Source: Lactiplantibacillus fabifermentans DSM 21115 (GTDB taxonomy: Bacteria; Bacillota; Bacilli; Lactobacillales; Lactobacillaceae). From it: DNA of 47,430 nucleotides. Below the pieces are notes generated by a model. It saw only the letters and a program-made list of their open reading frames with translations, had not been told where the DNA came from and made no database searches. Each line of letters starts with the position of its first letter. Positions within the stretch are counted from its first letter, which is position 1. The translations under genes were made by a program, and so were the position numbers. The stretch spans positions 1 through 47,430 of the forward strand of contig NZ_AYGX02000175.1 in assembly GCF_000498955.2 (NCBI RefSeq). Reading direction: 5' to 3'. Shown one piece after another: positions 34,534-42,471 of this stretch.

Positions 34534-34953
34534 ATGTTAGCGTTTGTCGTTGTGAGTCATGGTGAATTTGCCAACGGGGTCGTCAATTCGTCGTATATGA
34601 TTTTTGGACCGCAACAAAAAGTCCAAACGGTCACGTTTAAATTGGACGAAGAACCACAAGATCTAGCGCAGAAGTTAGATCAGGCGGTGGCGACGTTTGA
34701 TGATGATGATCAAGTATTGTTTTTAGTCGATCTGTGGGGCGGGTCGCCGTTTAATGCGGCGAGTCGGATTGTTGCGGAGCATAATGACCGGATGGGCTTG
34801 ATTACCGGCTTGAATTTGCCGATGTTAATCGAAGCGTATACGGTTCGGGACAAACCGATTGATGAAGTGATTGCGCATCTCGAAGAAACGGGGAAAATCG
34901 GGATTAAGCATTTAGAATTATTGCAAGATAGTGAGGAAGATGAGTTACTATGA
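34534..34953 (+). CDS. Orphan mannose-family PTS EIIA
   Basis: A single-domain EIIA of 139 aa, with phospho-His9 in VVVSHGEFANG, closely resembling the EIIA half of manX (same [11 protein letters not shown] block). AAGGAGG lies 9 nt upstream. There is no EIIC or EIID gene beside it. It overlaps the EIIB gene by 4 nt (ATGA), so the two are translated together. Position after levR and a private sigma-54 promoter suggest a regulatory or exchangeable phosphotransfer role; transport with another membrane unit is the alternative. Confidence 0.9.
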   Translation: MLAFVVVSHGEFANGVVNSSYMIFGPQQKVQTVTFKLDEEPQDLAQKLDQAVATFDDDDQVLFLVDLWGGSPFNAASRIVAEHNDRMGLITGLNLPMLIEAYTVRDKPIDEVIAHLEETGKIGIKHLELLQDSEEDELL

Positions 34954-35471
34954 CGATGGATATCCGACTCGCGCGGATTGACAGTCGACTATTGCATGGT
35001 CAAGTCGCCACGGTTTGGACCAAAACAGTGTCACCCAATCGCATTTTGGTCGTTTCGGATGTGGTCGCCCAAGATGAACTACGTAAGATGTTAATCGTGC
35101 AGGCAGCGCCGCCGGGTGTTCGCGCCAATGTCATTACGGTGGACAAGATGATTGAGATATATCACAGTCCCCTTTTTGACGGGGTTAAGCCACTCGTTTT
35201 GACCGATACACCGCAAAGTATGGCGCGCTTAGTCGCTGGCGGTCTGGATTTTAAAGCCACGGGGATTGATATTGGTAGCTTAGCTTATTCGGCCGGCATG
35301 GTAATGGTGACCAATGCCATTGCGGTTGGACCGGCGGAAGCCGCAGCGTTGTATCAATTACAGGCGGCCGGGCTGACCATTTTTGCTCAAAAGGTACCGA
35401 CGGATAAAAAAGTCGACGTGATGCCATTATTGGCCAAAAATGGGTTTGAAGCTCCGAGTCAAATTAAATAG
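34950..35471 (+). CDS. Orphan mannose-family PTS EIIB
   Basis: Single-domain EIIB, 173 aa, with phospho-His in [13 protein letters not shown] (His near residue 18), resembling the EIIB half of manX. The ATG overlaps the EIIA stop (ATGA); a second ATG two codons on would also work. It could phosphorylate PRD or EIIA-like sites of LevR, as EIIB proteins do in other systems; that is inference. A strong terminator follows. Confidence 0.9.
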   Translation: MTMDIRLARIDSRLLHGQVATVWTKTVSPNRILVVSDVVAQDELRKMLIVQAAPPGVRANVITVDKMIEIYHSPLFDGVKPLVLTDTPQSMARLVAGGLDFKATGIDIGSLAYSAGMVMVTNAIAVGPAEAAALYQLQAAGLTIFAQKVPTDKKVDVMPLLAKNGFEAPSQIK

Positions 35472-35477
35472 CTGATT

Positions 35478-35509
35478 AAAAAGTTTGGGCCAGTGCTCAA
35501 ACTTTTTTT
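35478..35509 (+). terminator. Terminator after EIIB
   Basis: AAAAGTTTGGGC pairs with GCTCAAACTTTT around CAGT, then more T. Confidence 0.9.
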
Positions 35510-35591
35510 GCTAGTAAGCTCAGGTTGTTGAACTAATTAACAGGCCCATGATGTTTAACTAAGGTTTTAGCAAAAAATGGCACCGCAAACT

Positions 35592-35619
35592 TTGACCACG
35601 GCGGTTTTATTGATAAAAT
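35592..35619 (+). promoter_or_regulatory. Promoter of the fabH-acc operon
   Basis: TTGACC (35592-35597), 16 bp, extended -10 TGATAAAAT (35611-35619). TTTTATTGATAAAA (35605-35618) is a palindrome over the -10 box, a possible operator for a fatty-acid regulator; it is not a clear FabT match. Confidence 0.65.
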
Positions 35620-35659
35620 TAAACCAATAAACATAAATCGAAAATGCGGGGTTAATGCA

Positions 35660-36631
35660 ATGCCAACTTATACAAAAATTACCGCGATGGGGCAATATGT
35701 ACCCGACCGCATCGTTGATAATGATGAATTAGCAACCATTATGGATACCAACGACGAATGGATTCAAGCCCATACTGGGATTAAGACGCGTCACTTTGCG
35801 ATGGACGCTGAAAATACGTCGAGTTTAGCCACGCAAGTCGCGCAACAATTATTGACGAAAAGTGGGCTCGCGGCGACCGCCATTGATTTAATCATCGTGA
35901 CGACGATTACGCCCGATGCGTTGACACCGGCGACGGCGTGCTTAGTGCAAGCCAATATTGGGGCAACTAACGCGTTTGCCTTCGATATGAGTGCCGCGTG
36001 TGCCGGCTTTACGTTCGGCCTAGCCACGGCGGACAAATTCGTGCGGAGTGGCCAATATCAAAATGTGATGGTCATTAGCGCCGAAGTGAACTCGAAGATG
36101 ATGGACTTTAAAGACCGCACGGCGGCTGTCTTTTTTGGCGACGGCGCCGGTGGGGCGTTACTACAAGCGACGACCAATCCAGCTGAAAATAGTATTTTAG
36201 CCGAAAAGTTACAAACCCAAGGTGATGCCGAAGTGATTCATTCGGGCCGCGTCCAACCCATTACGCGGGTGGTCGCTAGCAATTATCCGCAGACGGATGC
36301 CTTTTATCAAGCCGGTCGCGACGTGTTCCAATTTGCCACGACGGTCGTACCTGAACAAATGCGGACGTTATTGCAACAAGCTAACGTCGCGCCGACGGAC
36401 TTACAATATGTGATTTGTCATCAAGCTAATTTGCGGATTATCGAACAGATTGCCACGAACTTAGCGTTGCCGATGGCGAAGTTCCCGCATAATGTCGAAA
36501 AGTTTGGCAACACGTCTTCCGCCGGGGTCGCGATGGCGTTAGCGAGTGTGTATGATGAGTTAACCGGGCCAGCGCTAATTACGGCCTTTGGTGGTGGCTT
36601 AGCCTATGGGTCAGTATTAATTCAAAAATAG
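35660..36631 (+). CDS. fabH: 3-oxoacyl-ACP synthase III
   Basis: Condenses acetyl-CoA (or another acyl-CoA) with malonyl-ACP to start fatty acid synthesis. The 323-aa product shows the Cys-His-Asn triad: Cys114 in SAACAGF, His254 in CHQANLRI, and Asn in FGNTSSAG. It opens a five-gene operon with the four acetyl-CoA carboxylase genes; accB begins 13 nt after its stop. No acpP, fabD, fabG or fabF is nearby, so this unit supplies initiation and malonyl-CoA only. A second fab/acc set elsewhere in the genome is likely from knowledge of the L. plantarum group. Confidence 0.94.
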   Translation: MPTYTKITAMGQYVPDRIVDNDELATIMDTNDEWIQAHTGIKTRHFAMDAENTSSLATQVAQQLLTKSGLAATAIDLIIVTTITPDALTPATACLVQANIGATNAFAFDMSAACAGFTFGLATADKFVRSGQYQNVMVISAEVNSKMMDFKDRTAAVFFGDGAGGALLQATTNPAENSILAEKLQTQGDAEVIHSGRVQPITRVVASNYPQTDAFYQAGRDVFQFATTVVPEQMRTLLQQANVAPTDLQYVICHQANLRIIEQIATNLALPMAKFPHNVEKFGNTSSAGVAMALASVYDELTGPALITAFGGGLAYGSVLIQK

Positions 36632-36644
36632 CGGAGGAATCCAA

Positions 36645-37025
36645 ATGGACTTACAAGATTTAGACCGGCTAGTCGCCAAATATGCGGCGGCGGGCTACGA
36701 ACAAATTCGGGTCAAAGCCGGCGATTTAGAAATTGAAGTTAAGCAACCAGTTGCCAATTCAGTGACGCCGACCACTAAGCCGTCAGTCGCGGCGACAGAC
36801 GTCACGGTCGTCAAGAGTCCGATGGTCGGGGTCTTGCATTTAGCCAGCGACGTCAAAGTTGGCCAAGCGGTTACCCATGGTCAGGAACTCGGCCAAATTG
36901 AAAGCATGAAGTTATTCAATGCGTTGCCAGCACCTAGTGATGGGACGATTACCGCGATTTTAGTCGCTGACCAGGCCACGGTTGAATTTGACCAACCGTT
37001 ATTCGAAATGCGAAAGGATCGGTAA
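36645..37025 (+). CDS. accB: Biotin carboxyl carrier protein of acetyl-CoA carboxylase
   Basis: Carries the biotin that shuttles carboxylate from AccC to AccDA. The 126-aa product has a short N-terminal helix (LDRLVAKYAAAGYEQIRVK), a Pro/Thr linker, and a biotinyl domain with the attachment lysine K89 in ESMKLFN. The usual bacterial form is EAMK, so Ser replaces Ala. It is second in the fabH-accBCDA operon and starts behind GGAGG. Confidence 0.93.
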   Translation: MDLQDLDRLVAKYAAAGYEQIRVKAGDLEIEVKQPVANSVTPTTKPSVAATDVTVVKSPMVGVLHLASDVKVGQAVTHGQELGQIESMKLFNALPAPSDGTITAILVADQATVEFDQPLFEMRKDR

Positions 37026-37027
37026 GT

Positions 37028-38362
37028 ATGTTTCGCAAGCTTCTAATTGCCAACCGCGGTGAAATTGCCGTGCGGATTATCAAAGCATGTCGTCAATTGA
37101 ATATTAAGACCGTCGCGGTGTGTTCGACGGCGGACCGGCAGGCGTGGTATACCGAATTGGCCGATGAAGTGGTTTGTATCGGACCTGCGGCGGCGACCGC
37201 CTCGTATTTGAATGCCGAAGCGATTTTAATGGCGGCGCTGAACACCCACGCCGACGCGATTCATCCCGGCTACGGCTTCTTAGCCGAAAATGCGGACTTT
37301 GCCGCGATGTGCGCGGAATGTGGGATTACGTGGATTGGCCCCCAAGCGGACCAGATTCGCTTGATGGGAGATAAGTCGCAAGCCAAAGACTTTGCCCGCC
37401 AGCAAGGGGTGCCCGTCTTAACCGGGCAGTCGATTCAAGGGTTAGCGTGGCCACAAATTAAACAAGTCGCGTTAAAAATCGGTTTTCCGCTGGTGCTAAA
37501 AGCGAGTCACGGCGGTGGCGGTAAAGGTATCCGGGTCTTACAAGACGCCCAGCAACTGCATCAACAATTACGAATTGCGCGCCAAGAAGCCGCGGCGTCA
37601 TTTTTAAATGATGCGATGTATTTAGAACAATTTTTGCCCGCGGCCCGGCACATTGAAGTCCAGGTCTTAGGGACGGGGACGCAAGTGCACATCTTAGGTG
37701 ATCGTGATTGTAGTTTGCAGTTACATAAGCAAAAAGTTCTCGAAGAAAGTCCCGCCAGTATTTTAACGGCGAATCAGCGGCTGGATTTAAATCGCTGGTC
37801 GCAACAACTGCTAGCACAGACCGGCTATCAAAGCTTAGGCACCATCGAATATTTATTCGCTGACGGGCAGTTTTATTTCATGGAAATGAATACCCGTTTA
37901 CAAGTTGAACATGGGGTTACCGAGTTAACGACGGGCGTCGATATTGTGATTGCCCAAATTAAACAAGCGGCCGGTGAACAACTGACTTTTCCAGCCACGC
38001 TTACGCCCCGTTGTCACGCGATTGAAGCGCGGTTAACGGCCATCCAGCCGATTGAAGCGACCACGATTCAACAATTTAATTGGCCCAAAGCGGTGCGCGT
38101 CGATACTGGTTATCGGACGGGCGACCAGTTCGTGACGATGTATGATGGTCTAATTGCCAAGATTATGGTGACGGGTGCGGACCGCGCCGCCGCCGTTCAG
38201 GCCCTCCAACGGGCGCTAGCGGCAATTACGTGGGTCGGTCCGGCGACTAACTTGGCGTTTCTGCGCGCCACCGCCCACCGGTCAGCTTATATTCAAGATC
38301 AATATTCGATTCACAGCTTAGCACGATGGGAGGCCGAAGAAGATGGGCCATTATCCAACTAA
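37028..38362 (+). CDS. accC: Biotin carboxylase
   Basis: ATP-dependent carboxylation of the biotin on AccB. The 444-aa ATP-grasp enzyme starts FRKLLIANRGEIAVRII, has the glycine loop SHGGGGKGIRV near residue 160, and EMNTRLQVEHGVTE near 290. It begins 2 nt after the accB stop and its end overlaps accD by 20 nt. Confidence 0.95.
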   Translation: MFRKLLIANRGEIAVRIIKACRQLNIKTVAVCSTADRQAWYTELADEVVCIGPAAATASYLNAEAILMAALNTHADAIHPGYGFLAENADFAAMCAECGITWIGPQADQIRLMGDKSQAKDFARQQGVPVLTGQSIQGLAWPQIKQVALKIGFPLVLKASHGGGGKGIRVLQDAQQLHQQLRIARQEAAASFLNDAMYLEQFLPAARHIEVQVLGTGTQVHILGDRDCSLQLHKQKVLEESPASILTANQRLDLNRWSQQLLAQTGYQSLGTIEYLFADGQFYFMEMNTRLQVEHGVTELTTGVDIVIAQIKQAAGEQLTFPATLTPRCHAIEARLTAIQPIEATTIQQFNWPKAVRVDTGYRTGDQFVTMYDGLIAKIMVTGADRAAAVQALQRALAAITWVGPATNLAFLRATAHRSAYIQDQYSIHSLARWEAEEDGPLSN

Positions 38363-39152
38363 AGGCACGTGGCAGACGTGTCCAGCATGTGGCCGCCACG
38401 TGCATCACTCACAGTGGGGAACTTACCAACAGTGTCCGTATTGCCATTATTGGCGGCGGTTAACGGCCGCTACGCGGATTGAACAGTTAGTCGATGCCGG
38501 GAGCTTTGATGCAGTATCGCTGACAGCGACCACGACCAATGCGTTACAGTTTCCGCATTATGACGAAAAACTCGCTAAAGCGGCCGCAAACGCCGCCGGT
38601 GCTGATGAGGCGGTCACCATTGGTTGGGCCACCTTTTCAGCGTGGCCGGCGATGCTAATCGTCATGGACAGCCATTTTATGATGGGCACGCTTAACACCA
38701 CGGTCGCCCGCCGCATCATGGCGGCCATTCAATTAGCGGAAAAACGGCAAGTGCCGGTCATTATTGTAACGGCGTCGGGGGGCGCCCGCATGCAAGAAGG
38801 ACTCTATTCGTTAGTCGGTATGAATTTAATCTTGGCAGAATTGGCCCGCTTAGCGGCGGTGCCGCTGCCCTTGATTACCGTGTTGACTGATCCCACGATG
38901 GGTGGCGTGTCGGCAAGTTTTGCCTTTAAAGGTGATGTGATCTTAGCGGAAGCCGGCGCCAAAATTGGGTTTGCCGGGGCCCGCGTCATTCAACAAACGA
39001 TGCCAGTATCCTTACCAGTGGATTTTCAAACCGCCGATAGTTTATTGGCGCATGGTCAAGTTGATGCCGTCATTGAACGCCCCCAATTGCGGACCACGTT
39101 AATTGAAATCTTGGCAAGCTATGCCTATCAAGGGGGGCCACATCATGGATAA
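38343..39152 (+). CDS. accD: Acetyl-CoA carboxylase carboxyltransferase beta subunit
   Basis: With AccA moves CO2 from biotin to acetyl-CoA to make malonyl-CoA. The 269-aa product keeps the N-terminal zinc ribbon (CPAC and CPYC, residues about 13-34) and the crotonase-fold core with TASGGARMQEG and DPTMGGVSAS. It overlaps accC by 20 nt and accA by 8 nt (ATGGATAA), which implies coupled translation and balanced stoichiometry. Confidence 0.95.
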   Translation: MGHYPTKGTWQTCPACGRHVHHSQWGTYQQCPYCHYWRRLTAATRIEQLVDAGSFDAVSLTATTTNALQFPHYDEKLAKAAANAAGADEAVTIGWATFSAWPAMLIVMDSHFMMGTLNTTVARRIMAAIQLAEKRQVPVIIVTASGGARMQEGLYSLVGMNLILAELARLAAVPLPLITVLTDPTMGGVSASFAFKGDVILAEAGAKIGFAGARVIQQTMPVSLPVDFQTADSLLAHGQVDAVIERPQLRTTLIEILASYAYQGGPHHG

Positions 39153-39915
39153 GCGACTACGACGATTACGGGCTGCTGATAGACTAAGTGCGCCCACCGT
39201 CATTGAAGCACTCCTACCGACATTTGTGGCGCAACACGGTGATCGTCTATTAGGCGATGACCCGGCATTGACAGCGGGCTTCGGTCGTACGGCTGACCAC
39301 CGCGGTGTGGCCGTTTTGGGTGTCGACCGTGGGGCTGATTTAGCGACGCGGCGAGCCAAAAACGGCGGGGCCTTAACGGTACCAGGCTATCGGACCGCGC
39401 TGCGGGTGATTGCGCATGCGGCTAAGTTTGACTTACCCGTCGTGAGCTTAATTAATATGCCCGGCGCCGATGCTAGCCCGAAGTCGGAACGTTTCGGCCA
39501 GAGTCAAGCGATTGCCGATTTGATTGCGGCGATGGGCCAATTAACCGTTCCTAATATCGTCGTCTTTTTAGGCGAAGGCCACAGCGGTGGGGCGCTCGGG
39601 TTTGCCAACGCCAATCGGCTACTAATGTTAGATGATAGTTTATTTAATGTCGCGTCCCCCGAAGCCGTGGCAGCCATTTTACGGGGCCAACAAACGGTCA
39701 GCGAAGCCATTGACTTATTGCCGATGACGGCCAAGCAACTGCAACAGCGCGGCTTAGTCGACCAAATCATTGCGCATGATCAGCCGGACTTAGTGACGGT
39801 GATTGGGCATCAGATTTTAAAGCAATTGGCGCCATTAAGCGCGCTCACGCCAGCCGAATTAATTGCCCAACGCGAAGCCAAGTTCCAAGACTTTTTAGCG
39901 CAATGGCCATTGTAA
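39145..39915 (+). CDS. accA: Acetyl-CoA carboxylase carboxyltransferase alpha subunit
   Basis: Partner of AccD. The 257-aa product is shorter than the E. coli protein (about 319 aa), as is usual in lactobacilli, and lacks much of the N-terminal extension. Seen: INMPGADASPKSERFGQ, FLGEGHSGGALGFANA and the SPEAVAAILRG segment. AAGGGGGG lies 7 nt before ATG 39145; the frame extension to 39103 is not used. It is the last gene of the operon. Structured repeat B begins 6 bp after the stop codon, and the operon terminator follows the repeat. Confidence 0.94.
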   Translation: MDKRLRRLRAADRLSAPTVIEALLPTFVAQHGDRLLGDDPALTAGFGRTADHRGVAVLGVDRGADLATRRAKNGGALTVPGYRTALRVIAHAAKFDLPVVSLINMPGADASPKSERFGQSQAIADLIAAMGQLTVPNIVVFLGEGHSGGALGFANANRLLMLDDSLFNVASPEAVAAILRGQQTVSEAIDLLPMTAKQLQQRGLVDQIIAHDQPDLVTVIGHQILKQLAPLSALTPAELIAQREAKFQDFLAQWPL

Positions 39916-39921
39916 GTAATA

Positions 39922-40113
39922 GTGGCCGCTGCCAGTTGCCAGTAAGTCCACTCGCCGTGGGGACCGGGTCAAGCCGGAGGAGCGGTCTTGACCCTCGCTT
40001 TGAAGCCGAAAAACGCGTCTTCAAAGACGTCCGTGGTGTAAATGCGGGAAAAACGCCCGCATTAACGCCACTTTCACGGCGACTTCCATTACTGGTAACC
40101 GCCAGCTAAGTGG
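39922..40113 (+). repeat. Three-hairpin structured repeat, copy B
   Basis: The closing stem includes CCAGTAA with TTACTGG and TCGCCGTG with CACGGCGA, with the TCC/TCC internal loop kept. Hairpin 1 is GGGTCAAG with CTTGACCC, loop CCGGAGGAGCGGT. Hairpin 2 is TTTGAAG with CTTCAAA. The junction is GACGTCC. Hairpin 3 is GTGGTGTAAATGCGGG with CCCGCATTAACGCCAC, with the same A-A mismatch as in copy A. Confidence 0.85.
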
Positions 40114-40135
40114 ATAATAACGAAATAGATTAGTT

Positions 40136-40183
40136 AAAAAGCATTTGATAGTCGTTCATGTGGCGGCATCAGATGCTTTTTTT
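40136..40183 (+). terminator. Terminator of the fabH-acc operon
   Basis: AAAAAGCAT and GAT pair with ATC and ATGCTTTTT, then more T. It follows repeat B, so repeat B lies in the mRNA 3' UTR. Confidence 0.82.
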
Positions 40184-40220
40184 AGTGGATGAATAGCTGA
40201 CGATGATTGTAATGCGGCCG

Positions 40221-40396
40221 CCTTTCCGGCAACTAGTGCTGCGCGTGCTGGGACCGGTTGGCGCCAAAGAGCGGTCACCAACCTCGCTTTTGAGCTTAGC
40301 CCAACCCGCTAATCTCAAAAGACGTCCTTCTTCTAAGCCGAGAAAAGCGCTCAGTTAAGAAGAATATCACCACGTTTGCACTAGTTGCCGAAAAGG
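40221..40396 (+). repeat. Three-hairpin structured repeat, copy C
   Basis: The closing stem CCTTTCCGGCAACTAGTGC pairs with GCACTAGTTGCCGAAAAGG, 18 of 19 positions. Hairpin 1 is GGTTGG with CCAACC, loop ending CCAAAGAGCGGT. Hairpin 2 is TTTTGAG with CTCAAAA. Junction GACGTCC. Hairpin 3 is TTCTTCTAAGCCGAG with CTCAGTTAAGAAGAA: the GTGG/CCAC of other copies has been replaced on both strands, and the A-A mismatch is at the same place. The TCC internal loop is lost. Confidence 0.8.
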
Positions 40397-40441
40397 CTAA
40401 GCTAGCTGTTCTTATGATGATGTTTACGATAAAACATTTTG

Positions 40442-40472
40442 AAAACACTGCCTTAAGACGCAGTGTTTTTTT
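40442..40472 (+). terminator. Terminator-like hairpin after repeat C
   Basis: AAACACTG pairs with CAGTGTTT, then a T run on the plus strand. No gene lies between it and the previous terminator, so it would end a transcript carrying repeat C. Confidence 0.8.
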
Positions 40473-40713
40473 AGTTGTCACGATGATGCGATAGCGTAGC
40501 GGGGCAGCACGTATTGTCATAACGCTATTTTTACATGGCGTTACTGATAGTGGTTGCTAAATCAATGCGCATCATTGAAGATAATTCGATATATTGCGAT
40601 ATAAAACGTCTCTGTGTAAGTCGGGGAAATACAGAATGCTTTGCTTATTTGTTATCAGCGTCAATGTTTCAACTGGTTCATTCAATGACGGTTACTTTAT
40701 ACAAGATAAAGCT
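40473..40713. other. Intergenic stretch between convergent units
   Basis: No gene I can support. A 60-codon plus-strand frame at 40535 has no ribosome site and odd composition. AACGC with GCGTT around 40521-40542 makes a small hairpin. Confidence 0.4.
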
Positions 40714-40754
40714 TTAATAAAAACGCTCAGCCACAATTTCGTGTGCTGAGCGTT
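40714..40754 (-). terminator. Second minus-strand terminator, after repeat D
   Basis: On the minus strand AACGCTCAGC pairs with GCTGAGCGTT and is followed by a TTTTTATTA run. It lies beyond repeat D in the minus direction. Confidence 0.75.
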
Positions 40755-40775
40755 CATTCTGAATTTAGTTGAATT

Positions 40776-40951
40776 TAGCAGTTGGCCGACCGTAATGGAA
40801 TCGTCCTGAAGGTGGCGTTAACGGGCGTTTTTTGGCCGTTTACACCACGGACGTCTTTTGAGACCTGGGCTGTGGGCTCAAAAGCGAGGTTCAAGACGTT
40901 TCTTAGGCTTGGACCGGTCCCAAGACGATGGAATTACGGTCGGCCAACTGC
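40776..40951 (-). repeat. Three-hairpin structured repeat, copy D (inverted)
   Basis: Bounded by a perfect 19-bp inverted repeat (GCAGTTGGCCGACCGTAAT and its complement), then a symmetric internal loop (TCC/TCC on the minus strand) and six more pairs. On the minus strand hairpin 1 is GGTCCAAG with CTTGAACC, loop CCTAAGAAACGT. Hairpin 2 is TTTTGAG with CTCAAAA, then GACGTCC. Hairpin 3 is GTGGTGTAAACGG with CCGTTAACGCCAC. It follows the LCP gene and is in its direction. Confidence 0.85.
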
Positions 40952-40963
40952 GGCAATTGAACA

Positions 40964-40996
40964 CAAAAAAAGGTTTGGCAAGCTGCCAAACCTTTT
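40964..40996 (-). terminator. Terminator of the LCP gene
   Basis: AAAAGGTTTGGCA pairs perfectly with TGCCAAACCTTTT around a 3-nt loop, then a T run on the minus strand. It lies 8 nt after the LCP stop. Confidence 0.92.
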
Positions 40997-41004
40997 GATG
41001 ACGA

Positions 41005-42195
41005 TTAGTAGCCATTACCTTGGGTGGTAGTGGTGGTATCTGACGTACCGTAAGTGGTCGTACTGTCAGAAGTAGTGGTGCCATCGGTTGTTGTCGTCGT
41101 GCTGGAAGCTGACGACGTATCACTAGTCGATGAGCTGGAACTGCTGCTACCAACGGCGGCAGTTGTTTCAAAGTAGCTGAGCTTGATGTTTTCAGTTGAT
41201 AAGCCCAACGCTTTGCGAATTCGAATCGAGTTCGTGTAGCGTTCCTTAGCGGAGGCCACTTGGTAAGATAAACCATCAATCGTGGAGTCGGTCCCTTGAA
41301 CGGTGTACGACTTCGCATGATGTGAGGCGTTCTTATACTTCGTATCCAAAGCAACCATATCGTTCCAAGTTAAGTCGGTCCGCATGTTACTTGATAATTG
41401 TTTCGTGATTTTTTCGATGTTAGCAATGGAACCTAGTGAGTTAGATTGACTAACCATGGCCATAATAATTTGCCGTTGCCGTTTTTGACGACCGTAGTCA
41501 CCTAATGGATCATCGTAACGCATCCGGGAGTAATCCAAAGCGGCGGCCCCGTTAAGCTTGATTTTGACACCTTTCTTAACGTTGGCATTACCGTACTTGA
41601 AGGTCATCTTCGGTGTGACGGTGACGCCCCCCATCGCGTTAACGATTTGTTTCAAACCACCCATGTTAATCAAGACGTAAAAGTCGATTGGCACGTTCAA
41701 CAGTTTTTCAACTGATTTAACGGCCCCACTAGCGCCACCTAACGTGTAAGCGGCGTTGATTTTTTCCGTTGTGCCATTATAGGTAATTAAAGTATCCCGT
41801 GGAATACTCGTTAAAGTCATGCTTTCTTTTTTGGGGTTGATGGTCGCGACGATCATCGTATCGGTCCGGGCTGAGAAAGTTTTGCCCCGGCCGAGCGCCC
41901 CAGTATCAGTTCCCAATAACAAGATTGAGAACGGCTTGCCTTTTTTAATGACGGCATCAACGTTACGGAGTTTTGAGCTACCGGTTGATTGATAGGTCGT
42001 ACTCATGGTTTTTTTGGCGGCATTCCAAGTCTTATAACCCCAGGCCCCACCAGCCGCAATGATCATGACGACCACAAACAATAGCCCCCAAAGCCAAGTT
42101 CGTTTGCGCTGCGGCTTCAAATGCGGGTTTTGCTGTTGCTGCTGTTGTCGGCGGCGTTGGCGTGGCCCCATTGGTTCATTATTATTTTCTGACAT
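41005..42195 (-). CDS. LytR-CpsA-Psr (LCP) family cell-envelope protein
   Basis: LCP proteins attach undecaprenyl-linked glycopolymers such as wall teichoic acid to peptidoglycan outside the membrane. The 396-aa product has a cytoplasmic N-terminus with a poly-Gln run (QQQQQQ near residue 17) and RKR, one TM helix (about 34-53), and the LCP domain with LLLGTDTGALGRGKTFSARTD, TSIPRDTLI and SRMRYDDPLGDYGRQKRQRQ. The last about 60 residues are an extracellular Ser/Thr-only tail (SSSSSS, TTTTT), probably flexible or glycosylated. GAGGA lies 6 nt before ATG 42195. It is a single gene with its own terminator. Confidence 0.93.
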   Translation of the reverse strand: MSENNNEPMGPRQRRRQQQQQQNPHLKPQRKRTWLWGLLFVVVMIIAAGGAWGYKTWNAAKKTMSTTYQSTGSSKLRNVDAVIKKGKPFSILLLGTDTGALGRGKTFSARTDTMIVATINPKKESMTLTSIPRDTLITYNGTTEKINAAYTLGGASGAVKSVEKLLNVPIDFYVLINMGGLKQIVNAMGGVTVTPKMTFKYGNANVKKGVKIKLNGAAALDYSRMRYDDPLGDYGRQKRQRQIIMAMVSQSNSLGSIANIEKITKQLSSNMRTDLTWNDMVALDTKYKNASHHAKSYTVQGTDSTIDGLSYQVASAKERYTNSIRIRKALGLSTENIKLSYFETTAAVGSSSSSSSTSDTSSASSTTTTTDGTTTSDSTTTYGTSDTTTTTQGNGY

Positions 42196-42396
42196 ATCCG
42201 TTCCTCGTTATTTTAATATTTTCACCAATACTATTTTATGACGTTTGGCAAACATTTGGTTCTAAAACTAATTGATTTAAGAAGATTTTAACAATCGAAC
42301 TACGAGCCATCAAAGGCAGTAGCACTTGGCACACAATTATAGAACACTATAAGGAAATTTGTGCCATTCGTCAAACGTTTACAAGTATTTACTGGG

Positions 42397-42425
42397 TTCA
42401 AGTGCCCGAAAAACAGTGGTATACT
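42397..42425 (+). promoter_or_regulatory. Putative promoter of the AEC transporter
   Basis: TTCAAG (42397-42402), 17 bp, TATACT (42420-42425). Just upstream, CGTCAAACGTTTACAAG (42369-42385) contains a cre-like core read on the minus strand. Confidence 0.55.
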
Positions 42426-42471
42426 TGATTAATTCTCATGGAATTTTTATTTTTCAGAAAGGAGTACCAAA

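Noticed and set aside
40296-41030. Short frames within and between repeats C and D
   Set aside because: They follow the hairpins or lack ribosome sites; composition is not protein-like.
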